Shown one piece after another: positions 11,601 through 27,100 of a stretch of 64,000 nt of DNA. The notes under the pieces are model-generated. The model saw only the letters and a list, made by a program, of their open reading frames with translations. It searched no databases and had not been told where the DNA came from. The number at the start of each line of letters is the position of its first letter. The stretch's first letter is position 1. Source of the DNA: Strongyloides papillosus (lineage: Eukaryota > Nematoda > Chromadorea > Rhabditida > Strongyloididae); assembly GCA_005656395.1 (NCBI GenBank), contig SRSI01000079.1:1922001-1986000 (forward strand), written 5' to 3'. A program made the position numbers and the translations under genes.

Positions 11601-14600
11601 AAGAATATTCTTAGATATGTTGTAAGAAAAAACGCATAAACAATGTACTATTTTATTACAAAAATGATATCTAGCTTAGTTATCTATTAAAAGTTATCAG
11701 AAAAAGTCAAACTAGTTTCAAAACAGTTCACTCATTTATTAAAAATCATTGAAATACCTTTATGAAATGATTCTTGAAAAAAATTTATTCTATCTAACTG
11801 TATCAAAATTTTTTTCACTAATAAATATTATTTTATATACACAATTTTAAAGTGACAACAAATAGAATGGTATATAAATGTATATATTAGTGTTTATACA
11901 TATATATGTATATATTTTTGATTTATATTTAGCAATCCCAAATACAAACTTATTACATTAAAAAGTGTCTTTTAATTTTTTTGAGTTTTATTCTTTGTAA
12001 TATATACATATATTAATGTCTTTAGAGAAAAGTTTTAATGCACATTTATATTTATTGAATAGTTATTATAGTAAAATATTTGAGTTCACTATTTTTAATA
12101 TATTATAAAAAAATATTTGTTCGTTTTTAAAAGTTTTTTAATTATAAGTTGATTTAAGTTTTGTTAAGGTACTTGACAATGAAAAGATTGTTTTCGTTGT
12201 AACTTTATTTAGAAATATTTATGGAAATAAGATTAAATAATTATTGTTATGTAACCTCATTTTGTTAGTATAAAAGAAAATCTACAGTATGTGAGCATTT
12301 TTATAAAATGTGTAGGAAGTGATTTGAAGAATAGGAAATGATTAAATAATATACCCTTAACATTACTTTTATTGTATATTCCTTTGTCAAAACTCACTAT
12401 TAATTCTTCCATCTGAAGGCTACTACCCCCTTCTAAATGACAGGAAATATTTGCTATTATCATTAGTGTAAAAGGTTAACATATCTAACACTATCCTTTC
12501 CTCTATTGTCTTTATAATTATTTATAAATTCTTAAAGTTCCTTATTAAGAACTGCCAAAAACTTTTACTTATCTTAAAAGAAAGAGAGACGTCACACAAT
12601 CTTTGAAAAGTCATCAGAAGAGTAATATCTACATATACATTCTTATTATAATATGAATCGTTATCATATTTTAATAATATTACTTAAAGAACTTTTTTCT
12701 CTTGATATATCTATGTTTTGTAACTATAAACATATTACCTTTCTTCAAATTAAAACTATAATCATTATTTGTTATCTACTTTTTTTCTAAGATTGATCTT
12801 GACCTTTGTATGAGAAAATGCCATAAAAGAACAAAAGTATACTCTATAATTTAGTATATATTATAAGGTGGATAAAAAAAGGTTTTATTTCTATATTAAA
12901 TGTTTTATTATCTTTTAACCTTATCTCAAAAACTTTTGACAAAGATTAAAGAACAATCTTCAACAATAAAAACTTTTTTCCTTGTATTCTTTTTCTTTAT
13001 AAAAATTTACTTCTTTAAATAGCACGTAAATTTTTATTAATCTAAATAAATTATATTTGATAATTTCTAAAATATTTATGAAATTTTTTGTATAAAAAGA
13101 TTTTATAAATTAATGTAGTGTATCAAACAAATAAAAATCAAATCGTCAAGGTTTTTTTTATCTTAAATATATGTTATATGTATATATTTGTTCTTATATT
13201 TCTCCATCTTTTTCTCTCTCTCTCAAAATACTCATTCAACAGTTAAAATTTTTATTAAACTATTATTTTTTTTTATTTAAACTAATTTAAAGTTTACCTT
13301 TAACACAAAATTCTTTTAAATATAAGACAAATATATTTTTATTGTTGATATAATTTTTAAAATATACCTTGAACACTGTATTATTGTCAAATGATCTATA
13401 ATTATAAAAAATTATTAATCTTTTATCAGGTTACCTGTTCATTTATTATTACTAAGTTTATTGCTCATTTTAATTGGTAGATTTTTGATTTTATTTTTAA
13501 TATATGACAATATTAGTTAAGTTCAATCTTGGTATTTACTTTAATTGCTGTATTTTTCGATTTTTGACTAAACAACATCAATTATTCGTGATTTTTTTTG
13601 TCGTTTATCATTACATCAATGATTTTGTATTATTATTAAATAAAAAAACCTTATTATAGCAGCATCAATATCATTTCAATAGATATTTTTTTATTTGTTT
13701 ATAGATGATGAATTAAAATGATTTTGATATTACGGTTCCCTTGATCACTTGATCAAATAAAATAACCCCATATCACTATCTCATGTTTCTTTTTTTATAT
13801 AATTTCAAATTTTAAAATCTATAAAAATTGAGATCAAAACATTGCATTATTTGATCTTTAAACCATACAATTAAATTATACATTCTAAGGATACATATCT
13901 ACTTGTTAATTAATGCCATGACATAACCTCACAGTTTTTCCCGCCACAATCTCATTGTCTTTTTTGTTCTTTATTCATTATTCAAAAATACTTTCAAAAT
14001 TTTTACTCTGAAGTTTTTAGCTCTTATTTTTTAAATTATTTAAATATTCTTGTCCTATTTACTAATAATAAAACTTTTTTTCAAAACTTTACATATTAAT
14101 ATTTATTTAGAGTAAAAAATTTCATAATACTTCTAAAGGAAACGATCAAAATTTCAAAACTTTATATTCGTCATTTTTGTATGAAAATTTATTTAATTTT
14201 TATATAATTTATGTCTTTTTATACTATTAACGTACATAGAATATCTAAAATAAAGAGAGACGTACAAAAATGACAATCACACAAATATGTATATTATTAT
14301 TCTCTATAGTGAAGAAAAGGGGGGTTAAAAGTATAAAAATATATCAGTTATATCAAAAATTTTCTATGATTATAATCTTTTTTTTTATATAGTAAAGAGA
14401 GAATGATATTTATTAACTTCAAAAAGAATTGTTTTAAAAAGTATTGTACTATTATTAAATATACTTTAATAGGACAAAATATTGTATTTATTCAAATAAA
14501 AAGGGGGACGGGAACAGTTTAAAGATAGGATACCCTTTTCGGCATCTAATCGGTTTAAGAGTGAAAGTATTATTAGTTGTATGATACTTTCGATGCTTGA

Positions 14601-15179
14601 TTATTATAATTTATTAGTATGAAAAGTTTTATACTACTATTATTATAATGCACACTTTATGATTATTTTATATGTAGAAAAGAGAATGAAATTATTAGCA
14701 TTTACAATGTAAACTATATCAAAGAATATGAAAAACATAATAATTTTCCTTTTCTCTTATATGTCTACCAATAACAAATATCATTCTTTAGGTCAATTTC
14801 CCTTTTTGTTTATAAAATGATAATAATGATTATTGTAATTGTTAATATAGAGCCTATTTTTCTTGTTTTAACAAATGCTTATTGTTTATTATATCATGTC
14901 TTGATGTTATATCGAGTTAAACAACTTTCCTCAACTACTATTTTGAATTATTTTTGAATTTCCCATAACTTTTATAACTTCCTTTTTACAGATCTTTTTA
15001 TTAACACTTAGGAGAAATTAGAAGTATATATATTTATATTGTTTTCTCCTGATTATTTTTATCTATATAATTAAAAACTAACAAAAAAAATTCTGCCATA
15101 TTTTTTGGTAAGTACATTTAGCTTATGAAGATACATAGTATAAATTTCAGTAAAGATAAATTATTTATAGGAAAAAAAG
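8664..15179. other. 6.5-kb intergenic desert between divergent genes
   Basis: Very AT-rich with many homopolymers and TATA-like tracts. I found no convincing coding segment. A 68-codon minus-strand frame near 12257-12463 lacks coding character. The region contains the divergent upstream regions of the thrombospondin-domain gene and of beta-heavy spectrin, so regulatory elements or distant 5' exons are expected but not demonstrable by eye. A TTTATAG acceptor-like site at about 15169 sits 11 bases before the spectrin ATG and could be a trans-splice or 5'UTR intron acceptor. Confidence 0.5.
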
Positions 15180-18100
15180 ATGTCAAGATACTCGAATCAG
15201 TATCATTCTCGTTATGGATCAAATGATACATATTCATTGGGAGTTGATGATGAAAATTCAAGGAGAAGTAGATCTCCAGCATCACCATACGCCTCTGCAG
15301 CAGCATTTTCTACTTATGATATAGATGATCAATATCGTGGTAATAATTCATATGCCATTCCATCAACATCTCCACCGATTAATAATCGTGATGAAGAAAA
15401 TTTAGACAACCCCACAGCATATTTTGAAACTAATAGGATTACATATCTTCAAGATGAAAGGACCCTTATCCAAAAGAAAACTTTTACAAAATGGTGTAAT
15501 TCATATTTGAATAAAGCTCGCCTAGAGATAAATGATCTATTTGTTGATTTGGGGGATGGTATATTGCTTATGAAGTTTCTTGAAATAATAAGTGGTGATA
15601 AACTTGGGAAACCTAATCGTGGACAAATGAGAGTACAAAAGATTGAAAATCTCAATAAATGTATCAACTATTTGAAGAGAAGAAATATTCATCTAGAAAA
15701 TATTGGAGCAGAAGATATTTTAGATGGTAATGAAAGGTTAATTCTTGGACTTATATGGACTATTATCTTACGCTTCTCTATTGATAACATTGTTATTGAT
15801 GATGTACCGGGAGAGAAGAAACAAGCTAAAGAAGCTTTGTTATTATGGTGTCAAAGGAAGACGGCTGGTTATACAAATGTTAAAGTTGAAAACTTTACTA
15901 CCTCATGGAGGAGTGGTTTAGCTTTTAATGCTTTAATTCATGCACATAGACCTGATATTATTAATTATAGTTCACTTAACCCTAATGATAGTATTGGAAA
16001 TCTTAATAATGCCTTTGATATAGCCGAAAAGAAACTTGATATTGCTAAATTGTTGAATGCTGAAGATGTTAACAGACATCCTGATGAAAAATCTATTGTT
16101 ACGTATGTATCCTTGTATTACCATTACTTTGCCAAACAAAAAATGGAAGATACCGCTGCAAGAAGAGTTGGAAACTTTGTTGGTAAAATAATGGAGCAAG
16201 ATAAGTTAGAGGATTATTATGAAGCTCTTAGTAGTGATATCTTAAAATGGATTAATGATACGATTACATGGTTAGAGAGTGATGTCTATCAAAATTCATT
16301 AAAAGGTATTCAAAAAGATTTACTTGAGTTTAAGGAATACAGAACTATCATTAAACCACCTAAATTCCAAGAAATGGGTGAACTCGAAGCTAGATTCTTT
16401 GAGATACAAACCAAGAGGAAAGCTTTATCAAGAAAAAATTATATCCCTCCTAGAGATAGGACTGTAAAAGACGTTCAAGATGCTTGGGCACGACTTGAAG
16501 TTGCTGAAAGTGTAAGACAAGTTGGGTTAATTGAAGAACTTCGCCGACAAGAGAGACTTGAACAACTTGCTAAGAAATTCTATAAGAAAGCTCAAATTAG
16601 GGAATCATGGTTGAGAGATAGATTTACGGCTATTCAGTCATGTGAAAAGGTTAATTTAAATAAGATTAATGACGCTGTTAAGATGGTTGAAGCATTAGCT
16701 GCTGACATATATTCTCAAGAAGAGAAATTCTTATCACTTAATGGTATGGCGAAAGAACTTTGTATGGAAGGCTATCATGATTATAAGAAAATTTCCGAAA
16801 AAGACAGGGAAGTTTCAATTGAATGGGACAGATTAAAAAGAACACTAGAAATTGTTAGAAGTGAAGTAAAGGGTTTCAATGACTTAACTGATCTTCTCGC
16901 ACACATTGACGAATTGGAGATCGAATTAACAGGTTATCAGAATTCATTACTCAATGCAAAGATTGGTAAACATCTGTTAGGTGTTGAGTATTTCATTGAG
17001 GAACATAAACTTCTTGAGACTGATATTAGAGCTAAAGAAGATTCTATTAGAAGATATGAGAAACTTGCTGATAAAATTATCAGACAAAATAAACCACAGG
17101 CTGAAATTCTATCTAAAAAACTTTCAAATGTCAAGATTCATTATAATAATGTTGTAAAGTTGTGTCGTGAGCGTTGTGAAACATTAAACAAAGCCCGAAG
17201 ATACTTCTTGTTTATACAAAATTATGAAGAAGAACTTGTATGGTTAGAGGAAAAAGAAAACTTATGTGAGGAATGTTAAATAATAAAGATATCAGTACAT
17301 TCCAACAGACCTCTAAACAATTTAAATTGTTAGACACTGAAATTCAGGCTCACAAAAAGAAGATCAATGAACTTTTAGAGGATGGACAAAGTTTACTTCC
17401 AATTGTTGGTTCTAAAGATGAAATCAAACATAAGATGGAAATTATTCAATCTAAATTTGATCATCTTAGAAAGTTAGCATCGCAGCTTGCTAAATGGTTA
17501 GAGGAAGCAGAACAAGCTCGTAGATATTTCCAAGATGCTAATGAAGCTGAGAGTTGGATAAATGAGAAAATGCCTTTAGTTAAGTCAACTGATTATGGAC
17601 ATGATTTGTCATCAGCAGAGAATTTACTCTCAAGACACAGGCGTATTGAGGAAGATATTTTGTCGTATCGTAATGATATCCTTCGTCTTGATGAAGCTGC
17701 ACAGAAATTGTCAAAGACACAATTTACCTCATCACAAAATACCTCAACACAGATATCAGAATCTGTGGTACCTAAAATTAAGGTTACATATTCCTATGAA
17801 GGTAATGGTTTGTCTGTTTATAAAGGAGAAATTGTTGCGTTAATGGATAAAACCAATGACGAATGGTGGAGAATCTTGAAACAAACAGGACAAGAGGGAT
17901 ACATTCCAGCTAATCACTGTAAGATCCTTCCAGGAGAAACTGTCGTTATAACACAACAAATTCAAACGGCAAGTTCCACTAGTTCTAATGAAGATGCTGT
18001 ACAAATTCACATGAGACAGGAAAAAATAAATAATAACTATAGAAAACTCGTTAAATTGAGTGAAAAAAGATCTGCACTACTTGTTGATGCAACAAAATTG

Positions 18101-21100
18101 TTTAAATTCTATAATGAATGTAATGCTTTCCGTGAATGGGCAAGTGAAATAAAGAATATCCTCCTTGAAGAGATTCCAACGGAAAATCTAGATGCCTATA
18201 GAGTTAAGTTTAACAAGCTTGAAGGAGAGATCAAGACTAATGGTGGTACACAATTGAAGAATATCAATGATATGGCCGAAAGTTTGAATGATGATATGCA
18301 TTCCCAATCATCTGATATAAAAGACCACAAAGACCAAGTTAATTTAATTTGGAATGATCTTCAAAAGATACTTAAACAAAAAGGAATAGATTTAATGACA
18401 TTAGAAAAAGTTCAATCATTTACTGAAAATTGCAATGATTTAAAATCATGGATGGAAGGGAAATATCACCTTCTTTCTGAAAAAGCTCCATCAGATGATA
18501 TCGATAGTTTGAGATTAATTCAAAGACGATATCAGAACCTTGAAAGAGATTTAGCACCATTAAAGAAACAAATGTCAATATTGAAACATTTTGGTGAAGA
18601 GATAAAAGGACAACATCCGAAGTATGCTAGTATGGTTGATAAACAACTTAAAGAACTATCAGGTCTTCATTCTAAATTGTTAAGATATGCTGAGGAGAAG
18701 ATAAATCTTGCTAAACAGGGACAGGAACAACAAATATTTGATATGGATTCTAAAAAACTTAGTGCATGGTTAGAGAAGACTATGGATACATTGATGGAAG
18801 ATATCAGTGGAAATAGTTCACCTGAAGATTTACTAAAAAGACATAATGATCTTGGTACAGAAATAGATACGAAAGAGTATGAATTTGATTACTTAAGAGA
18901 ACTTGGTATGAGACTTCTAGAACAAAATCCTTCTTTAGATGAAGTTACAAGAAAATGTAATGAACTTGAGAATGGTTATGGAAAGTTAAAAAATTGTGGG
19001 ATACTAAAAAGTATAACATTGAAAAATTGATGGACTTCAGATTATTTATGCTTGAAGCTGATAGAATTGATGCTGTAACAAAAGGCCATGAGGCGTTTTT
19101 GAACATAAAAGATCTAGGAGATTCAGTTGAGGCTGTAGAAAATTTAATAAAAAGACATAAAGACTTTGAGAGTAAACTATTTGCTCAAGAAGATAGAATA
19201 AAGACATTTTCTCATAATGCTGATTTGTTGATAAAGAATAAACATCCAGAAAGTGAAATTATTGACTGAAAGAAGAAACCAGGTTCTTGAGAGAAGAGAT
19301 GATATTTATAAACTTGCTTCTCAAAGAAACGCTCAACTACATCAAGCTTTAAGTTACCAAGCATTACGAAGAGATGCCTTTGAATTAAACTGTTGGATGG
19401 TTGATAAAAAGGGAATTCTTGGCGAGGAAGATTTATCTGATCCAAGCGCTTTGAGAAGACACTTACAAAGACACTGAAAAGTTTGCTGGTGAATTAAAAT
19501 CTAACTATACAAGACTTCAGAACATTAATAGTGAAGGTGAAAAATTGATTAGTCAAAATCATTCAGAATCAAAATCAATTAGAAAGATTCTTGATAATCT
19601 TAATTCACAATGGCAAGTTTTATCATCAATGGCTGATGTCAAAGGAATGCAACTCCAACAAGCTGATGGCAAGAAGGTATTAGAAGCTCAACTTAAAGAC
19701 GTCAATGACAGACTTGATGAGACACTTCTAGCATTGAAATCAAAAGACTATGGCTGTGATTTAACTAGTGTTAAAAAATTAATCACTAAACAAGTAACAC
19801 TTGATACAGAGATATTGTATATTGAAAGTAAAGTGCAGGAGATTGGTAAGAAAGGTCAAGAAATGGTCAATGAAGGTCATTATGATAGTGATAACATCTT
19901 AAATAATATCAATAATTTGATAATTAAATTTAATGGTATAGCGGAGCCTGTCAAGAACAGAAAGATAGCTTTAAATGAATCACTAAAATTACACCAACTT
20001 AACTTTGATGCCGATCTTGAGCTACAATGGATTAGAGAGAAATTCAAATAGTTAAATCTGCACCAATAGGTAATAGTTTAACAGAAGCATCTAATCTTCT
20101 TAAAAAACATGATCAATTGGAAGCTGAGGTTGATGCTCATCAGAAGAATATTACTGATATTGTTAAGACAGCAAATGATCTAATAAAAGAAGGTCATAAG
20201 TCAAGCGGAGAAATTAGAATGAAATCTGATCAGTTAAGTAATGAATGGAATCACCTTAGATCTGTTGTTAATGAAAGAAAGGATATCCTAGAATACTCAT
20301 TACAGAAAGAAAGATTTTTGTTCGATGTTGGTGAGATTGAAGCATGGATAGTTGAGAAATGTCTCATAATAGAACATACTAAATTAGAGGATATTGATGA
20401 AATTGGTGCTCAGAAATTTTCAGCTCGTCTAAAGTCCCTTGAAAATGATATGATTATATACAAAGGATTGCTTGAAAGATTATCTGAAAAAAATAAACAA
20501 TTATGTAAACAATCCCGACCTGAAGATGTTAGAATTTTCCAAGGCAAAGAAATGAAGATAAGAGAAGATTTTGAAAGACTAAAGAATCTTATCAATGCTA
20601 AAAAAAGTGAAGTAAATAACTACTTGGCTTTCCAAAATTACAAACATGAAAGTGAAGAATTAGAGGAATGGATTAATGAGCAACTAAAGATTGCCACATC
20701 ATCTGATTATGGAAGAGATTATGAGCATTCAACAGATTTGAAAAATAAGTTTGATGAATTTGTACAGAATGTTCAAGTTGGTAGTCAAAGATTTGTTCAA
20801 TGTGAAAATGCCGTAGCTCCATTAACGGAGAATAATCCAAATTATACTCCATTTGTTTTGAAAAGACAAGAAGACCTGAGATCAGCATGGAAATTGTTGC
20901 TAGATTATATTCATGCTCGTGAAATTAAGTTAAACAGTTTTGAAAATCTTCATAAGTTTAATAGTGATGTTGAAGAGATGCTACAAAGATTGGAGGAGAA
21001 GAAAAATAGTATGTCTAGTGACTTAGGCAGAGATTTGAAGCAAACAATTAAATTGAAAACTGATCATGAAGTTTTCCAACATGAAGGTTGGTTCAATGGA

Positions 21101-24100
21101 GTCTTCTGTACAAGATATTATCTCTTACGGAGCCTCTCTTATCCCAGAATATCCAGAGGAAACAGGAAAGGCTATTGAAGAGAAGAATGCTTTACTAGCT
21201 GGTTCATGGAATGATTTAAGAGATGCTGTTGTAAGTAGGAGAAGTAAATTACTTGCAGCATATGACTTACAAAGATTCTCTGCTGAAGCAAGAGATTTAG
21301 TGGCTTGGTGTGATATGACTATTCAAGAAATGATGGCAGAACAAAGTATCAAAGATCTTCAAGTTGCTGAATGGATACTAACGGAACATGAAAGATTAAA
21401 AGCTGAAATTGATGGTAGAGAAAGTGATTTCGACCAAGTTATTTCTATGGGAAGAGAGATGATTGATAGAAATCATTACGCTAGTAATGAAATTGAAGAA
21501 AAAATCTACCATTTAAAGAATTCACTAAAGAAATTAATCAAAGAATGGGGATTAAGAAATCAATGGTTGTATCAAGTAGTACAATTCCATGGTTTCCAAA
21601 GAGAAGCTAAACAAATTATATCTGCAATTAAATCTAAGGAAAATACTATTAAAGGATTCTCTACTGTCTCACTTAATGTAACTGATGTTGAAACACAACT
21701 TAAAAAACTTGAAACTCAAAAGAAGGCACTAATTAGCATTGAAAAACGTGTAGATGATCTTGGCGCTACTGCAGCTAAATTGATAGCTGAGGGCCATATG
21801 GAAACATCTAATATCACTAAATGGGATAAGGAAGTTAGAAATAATTTACTTGGACTTAACAATCAAGTTGAGATTCAGGAGAATAATCTTGTATCAGCAC
21901 TAAATTTGGCCTAAACTCGAAAGTTCTATAATGGACATGCGTTCATGGATTGATGAAAAACAGAGAAAGATTGATTTTGAAAAGGAGGAACAAGAAAAGT
22001 CACTAAGTTTGGAAGAGAAAATGAAGCTTCTTAAGAAACACCAGGCTATTGAAGCTGAAATAAATAGTAACCAAGATAAAGTTAGTGAAATTAACGTGAA
22101 GCTTAATGAACTTAAAAGCACTCAATTGACAAAAATTAAAGAAGAAATCTTAGAACAAGGAAAATGTATGAATAAACAATGGCATGATCTTATAATAACA
22201 TCTCGAGAAAGAAGTGCCTGCACTTGAGGAAGCTCGAGATCTTCTTAATTTTAATCAACTTGTTGAGAGAGTCTTGAAATGGATTAATGATAAGGAGCTA
22301 ATGCTAACAGCTAATGATATGGGAAGAGATCTTGAACACTGCTCATTGTTACTTGATAAACTTGTTGGTACACGTGCTGATGTTAGTGTAGATGATTCAA
22401 CAGTCCAAAACATTCACCAGCTTGGAGATAAACTTTTGAGGCAAGGTAATAATGATCAGTATGATGTTGAAAGGAAGTTGAATGAATTAACTGAAGCATG
22501 GAGAAGTTTGAAAGGAAGAATTGATAGGTACCACAAAAATCTTCTTGCTGCAAAGGAGGTCCATCAATTCAATAGGGATGTCGATGATACCGATGAAAGA
22601 ATCCACGAAAAGTATAATTTACTTCAAAGTGAAGATGCTGGAAAAGATTTGTCATCAGTTTCTGCTCTCATTCGTAAACAAGATGCCATTGAAAGAGATA
22701 TGACTGCTATTCATGCTAAATTAAAAGCTCATGACGTTGATGCTGAAGTTCTTCTTGGAAAAGATGCTCCATTAAAAGATTCTATCATAACATCATTAAG
22801 AAAATTGGAAGTTTCATGGGAAAAATTGGCTGAAGCTGCTCATAGTAGAAGGTTAATCCTACAACAATCTTCGGATCTACATAAGTACTTTGATGATGTC
22901 AAAAAAGCTGAACAATGGAGTAATCAAATGAGAACGAAAATCACTTCATATGCTACGCCTAAGAGTGTAGCTGACGCTGCTGCTTTAATGGATAGCCATA
23001 AAGAAAAGTGGGCTGAAATTGAGAATAGGCAAACTGAATTGAAGGTATTAAGAGAGTACGGACAAACTATTGTCAGTGAACAACCACAACATAAAAGCGA
23101 GATCCAAAGAACTCAACGAAGACTACAAAATGTCGAGCATCAACTAAGACAGTGTTGGGAAAATGAAAATCAACAAATAAAGAAATATTTAGAAATCCAA
23201 CAATTCTATGAAATGGTTTTGTTGACAGAAAGTTGGTTAGCTGCTAAAGAAGCCTATCGTTTCCCAGAAAGATTATGGAGATTCACTAGAAGCTGTTAAT
23301 GCCTTATTGAAGAAGCATGACAATTTTGTTTCAGTCCTCCACCAGCAATCAGATAAGATACAACATTTGAAAGATAAGGCGGATTCATTAGAGCAACTGA
23401 ATACAAGTGATGTTGAAACAGAAAAAGTATTTGCTAAGTACAATGAAGTCCTTGAGAGATATGAAGCTCTAAATGCTTCTATAGATGATAGAAGGAGTAA
23501 ACTTCTTGATTCTCGGGCACTACATGATTTCTTGAAGACAAACAAAGAATTTATTACATGGATGAATGCAAAACTTCAATTGGCATATGATGACACATTC
23601 ATCGATGCAACTAATTTAAGGACAAAACTACAAAAACACACTGATTTTGATTCTGAGATTAGCGCTAATGAAGGTAGATTACAAGTTATAATTGATGAGG
23701 GTACAAAATTGATAAGAAATGGCCATTCTGAAAGCGAATTAATTAGAGCACAACTTGATGAAGTTGGTGAAGGGTGGTCTGAATTGAAAGCTAAAAGTGC
23801 TAATACATTGAAATTGTTGAAGGAGAGTTATGAAGTTTGTCAACTTCAAAGAAAACTCGGACAATTGGATAAATGGATGGATCAAATTGAAATTGATCTC
23901 TCATCTGACTGATCATGGTAAAGATGTCATATCTGTTGAGGCATTAATAAAGAAACATGGAACTCTTCAGACTGAAATAATTGCCAGAAAAGACATTGTT
24001 AATGAGACATGTTAAGAATTGTCTTATAGCTAGAGAAAAAGGATACTGAAAATATCGATAATCTTATGATTCTTGCTGATCAGGTAAAAAATAGGTATAA

Positions 24101-27100
24101 TGCACTCGCAGAACCATGTCAAATAAGAAAAGAAAATCTCGAAGATGCCTATATTTACTATTCATGGGTAAGTCAGGCTAATGATGAAATTGATTGGATA
24201 AATGAAATGGTTCCAAAACTATCCTCCAATGATTATGGTGATTCATTACAAGCAGCACAAAGTTTGAGTAAAAAACACCAAATACTTCAACAAGAAGTTG
24301 TTGCTAGAGAGAGTGCATTAAACGAAATTCAAAGTGCAGCTTTCAAGATGATTAAGGGTAATCATTTTGCCACAAATGAAATAACAGAAAAATTGGATAA
24401 AATGAATAGAAGTTTTGCATATCTTAATGATCTTCTAAAGAGTAGGCAACAAAAATTAAGTGAATCACTCCTTTCACAACAATATTATGGAGAAGCATGT
24501 GAAGCTGAACAATGGATAAGAGATAGAATGTCCCTTGCTACAAATAATGAGACTGGATCTGATCAAGCATCTGCTGATAGTCATTTAAGAAGATTAACAG
24601 CTCTAGAGAAAGAAGTCAAAAGTTTTGAGGATGAAATTAGAAGACTTGAAAAAGTTTCAAATGATCTAATTAATAAGGATCATTTTGATTCAGATAAAAT
24701 TCAATCTAAACAGTCTAATTTGAATCAACTATACTCCGATATCAAAGTAAGTTGTGGGGAGAGGCGTCAACAATTAATAAACGCTTACAATTACTATAAC
24801 TTTGTCAATAATGTTGATAATCTTTCATTGTGGCTTTCTGAGCGTGAACGTATGGCAGCATCAGAGGACTATGGTAATGACCTTGAGGAATGCCAAGAGT
24901 TAATTGAGAAGTTTGAACAAGTCATTAAAGAATTATCTTCTTCTGGAGAGAAAGTTTCTAGTCTCCAAAGAACACACGACGAATTACTACGTTCCTCCCA
25001 CCCATTTGCTCCATCCATAAAAGCTAAAGGAACTGAATTAACTTATTTATGGTCTCATGTCAATGATCTTGCAAATGAAAGACAACAAGCATTAAATGGA
25101 GCTAAATTGGTTCACGAATTTGACCAAACAGCTGACCAAACTATGTCATGGCTTCAGGAGAAGGAAGCTATGATGGCTGCCATGGAACAAGAAGACTTGA
25201 CAAATATAGATCTAGAAAGCATTAAAATGTTATACCAGAAACATAATGTATTTGTTAATGGACTTGGAGCTGTTGAGAAAAAAGTTGACGAATTATGTAA
25301 GAATGCCAATAAACTTCAAAAAGACTACCCAGCAACACAAGAACATATTAGTGTTAGAATTGATGATATGGTAATGCAATTAAATGATATTAAAGAAGAT
25401 GCTCAAAAATACTACTTAAAATTATCTGAGACAGAAAACCACCAAGCATACTTCCAAGAATATCGTGATCTCTTGGCTTTCGCTAAAGGAATGCAAAGTC
25501 AGATTGTTTCAGAGGTCCTTCCAAGAGATGTACCTGGTTGTGAAGCATTAAACGGAAGGCATAAAGAATACAAACAAGAAATTGAGACAAGAACAGTAGC
25601 TAAGAATAAATTTATATCTGATGGCCAAAAATTAATCTCTCAAAATCATGTATTATCAAATGAAATAAGTGAAAAAATTAACTACTTAGAGGAGGTCTTT
25701 GAAAGGTTAATTAAAGTATGGAAGAATCATGCTGATTTCTATGCTCAGAACATGGATCTTAGACAATGGTTGCATGAAGCTGATATGATTGAGAAATGGC
25801 TTAATGAAAGACAAAATCAACTAACAGATGAATGGTGTACCGTTTCATCAGTTGAGGGTGCTGAGAAATTGATAAGAGACTTCGATGATTTCCTAGTTAC
25901 TCTTGGTAGTCAGGAAGAAAAAGTTGAAAGTATCAAAAGGTTAACAATGTTGGAGAAAAACTACTCACAAATGAAGGATAGAGAAAATCAAATAATAATG
26001 AGTAGAAGTGATACACAAGAAAATAGGAGAGATACACAAGCTATAAAGATAATGGAAAAGAAAGATATCTTGAAGGGTAAAAGAGCAGACAGAGAAAGAA
26101 GAAGAACCCAAGAAGTTAGTATTGTTAAAAGAAGCCCCTCTGGTGGAAATGGTTTTGGTAATGAACCAGCATATGAAATTGCTGCTGCAACATTACCAAG
26201 GAATAGAAATAAATCATCAATCGGATCAGATAATGTAATAACTCACGAACTTTTACCACCATCAGCTCCAATTAAAAAAGCCCCAAGTGGTGAGCATGTT
26301 GAAGCACTAAGAAAGAGTACAGAATTAATATTTACAGAGAATGCCTCAGAAAGACCATTAACACTACCACGTAAAAGTGCATCAAAAACACCAGGATTTT
26401 CAACACGTCGTAATCAAAGTATTGTCAAGATACGCAATATATCTGACATCAAAGCTATTGATATGTTTGGTTATGTGGAACGTAAACATGATCTCCAATC
26501 TGGTGGTAAGAAAGCACCATTGCGTTCATGGAAATCATACTACATGATATTATGTGGACAATTATTGTGTTTCTTTAAAGATGAAGAATCATACATGGAA
26601 AATGCAGCATTAGCACCTCCAGTATATATACTTGGAGCTAGATGTAGATACTATCCAGAGTACGTAAAAAGAAAGAATGTATTTAAACTGACAACAACAG
26701 ATGGCAGTGAATATCTCTTCTCTGTTAATCTTGCTCCACAAATGCAAGAGTGGATAAATAAGATCCAATTCCACGCTAGTTTAGCTCCCAAAAATCAGTT
26801 AGAAAGTTTTGATAATGTCGTTGACAGTATAAGAAGAGAGGAGGAACTAAATGAAAGAGGTAGTAAACATATAATACTACCTCCTCCTAAGACCATTATT
26901 GAAGAAACTGAATACGATTCTTCCCCAAGAAAAATTGATGAATCTAGACTCACTCAACGTAAGTTTCCTATTAAATTATATTAAAAATTACCGATTTTTT
27001 TAGATTATAAGTACGAAGATGAAAAGTCAATAATTACAGAAACTAAGACTTTAACAACAACACGCTTCTCAACAGGTCAATCATCTCCAACACTGTCAAA

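Noticed and set aside
12257..12463. 68-codon minus-strand frame in the left desert
   Set aside because: No signal peptide, domain or splice context; composition matches the surrounding AT-rich DNA.
17273..24066. Short introns at each spectrin frame change
   Set aside because: The joins need only one base, and no GT-AG segment of 35 bases or more lies between coding residues of the correct spacing.
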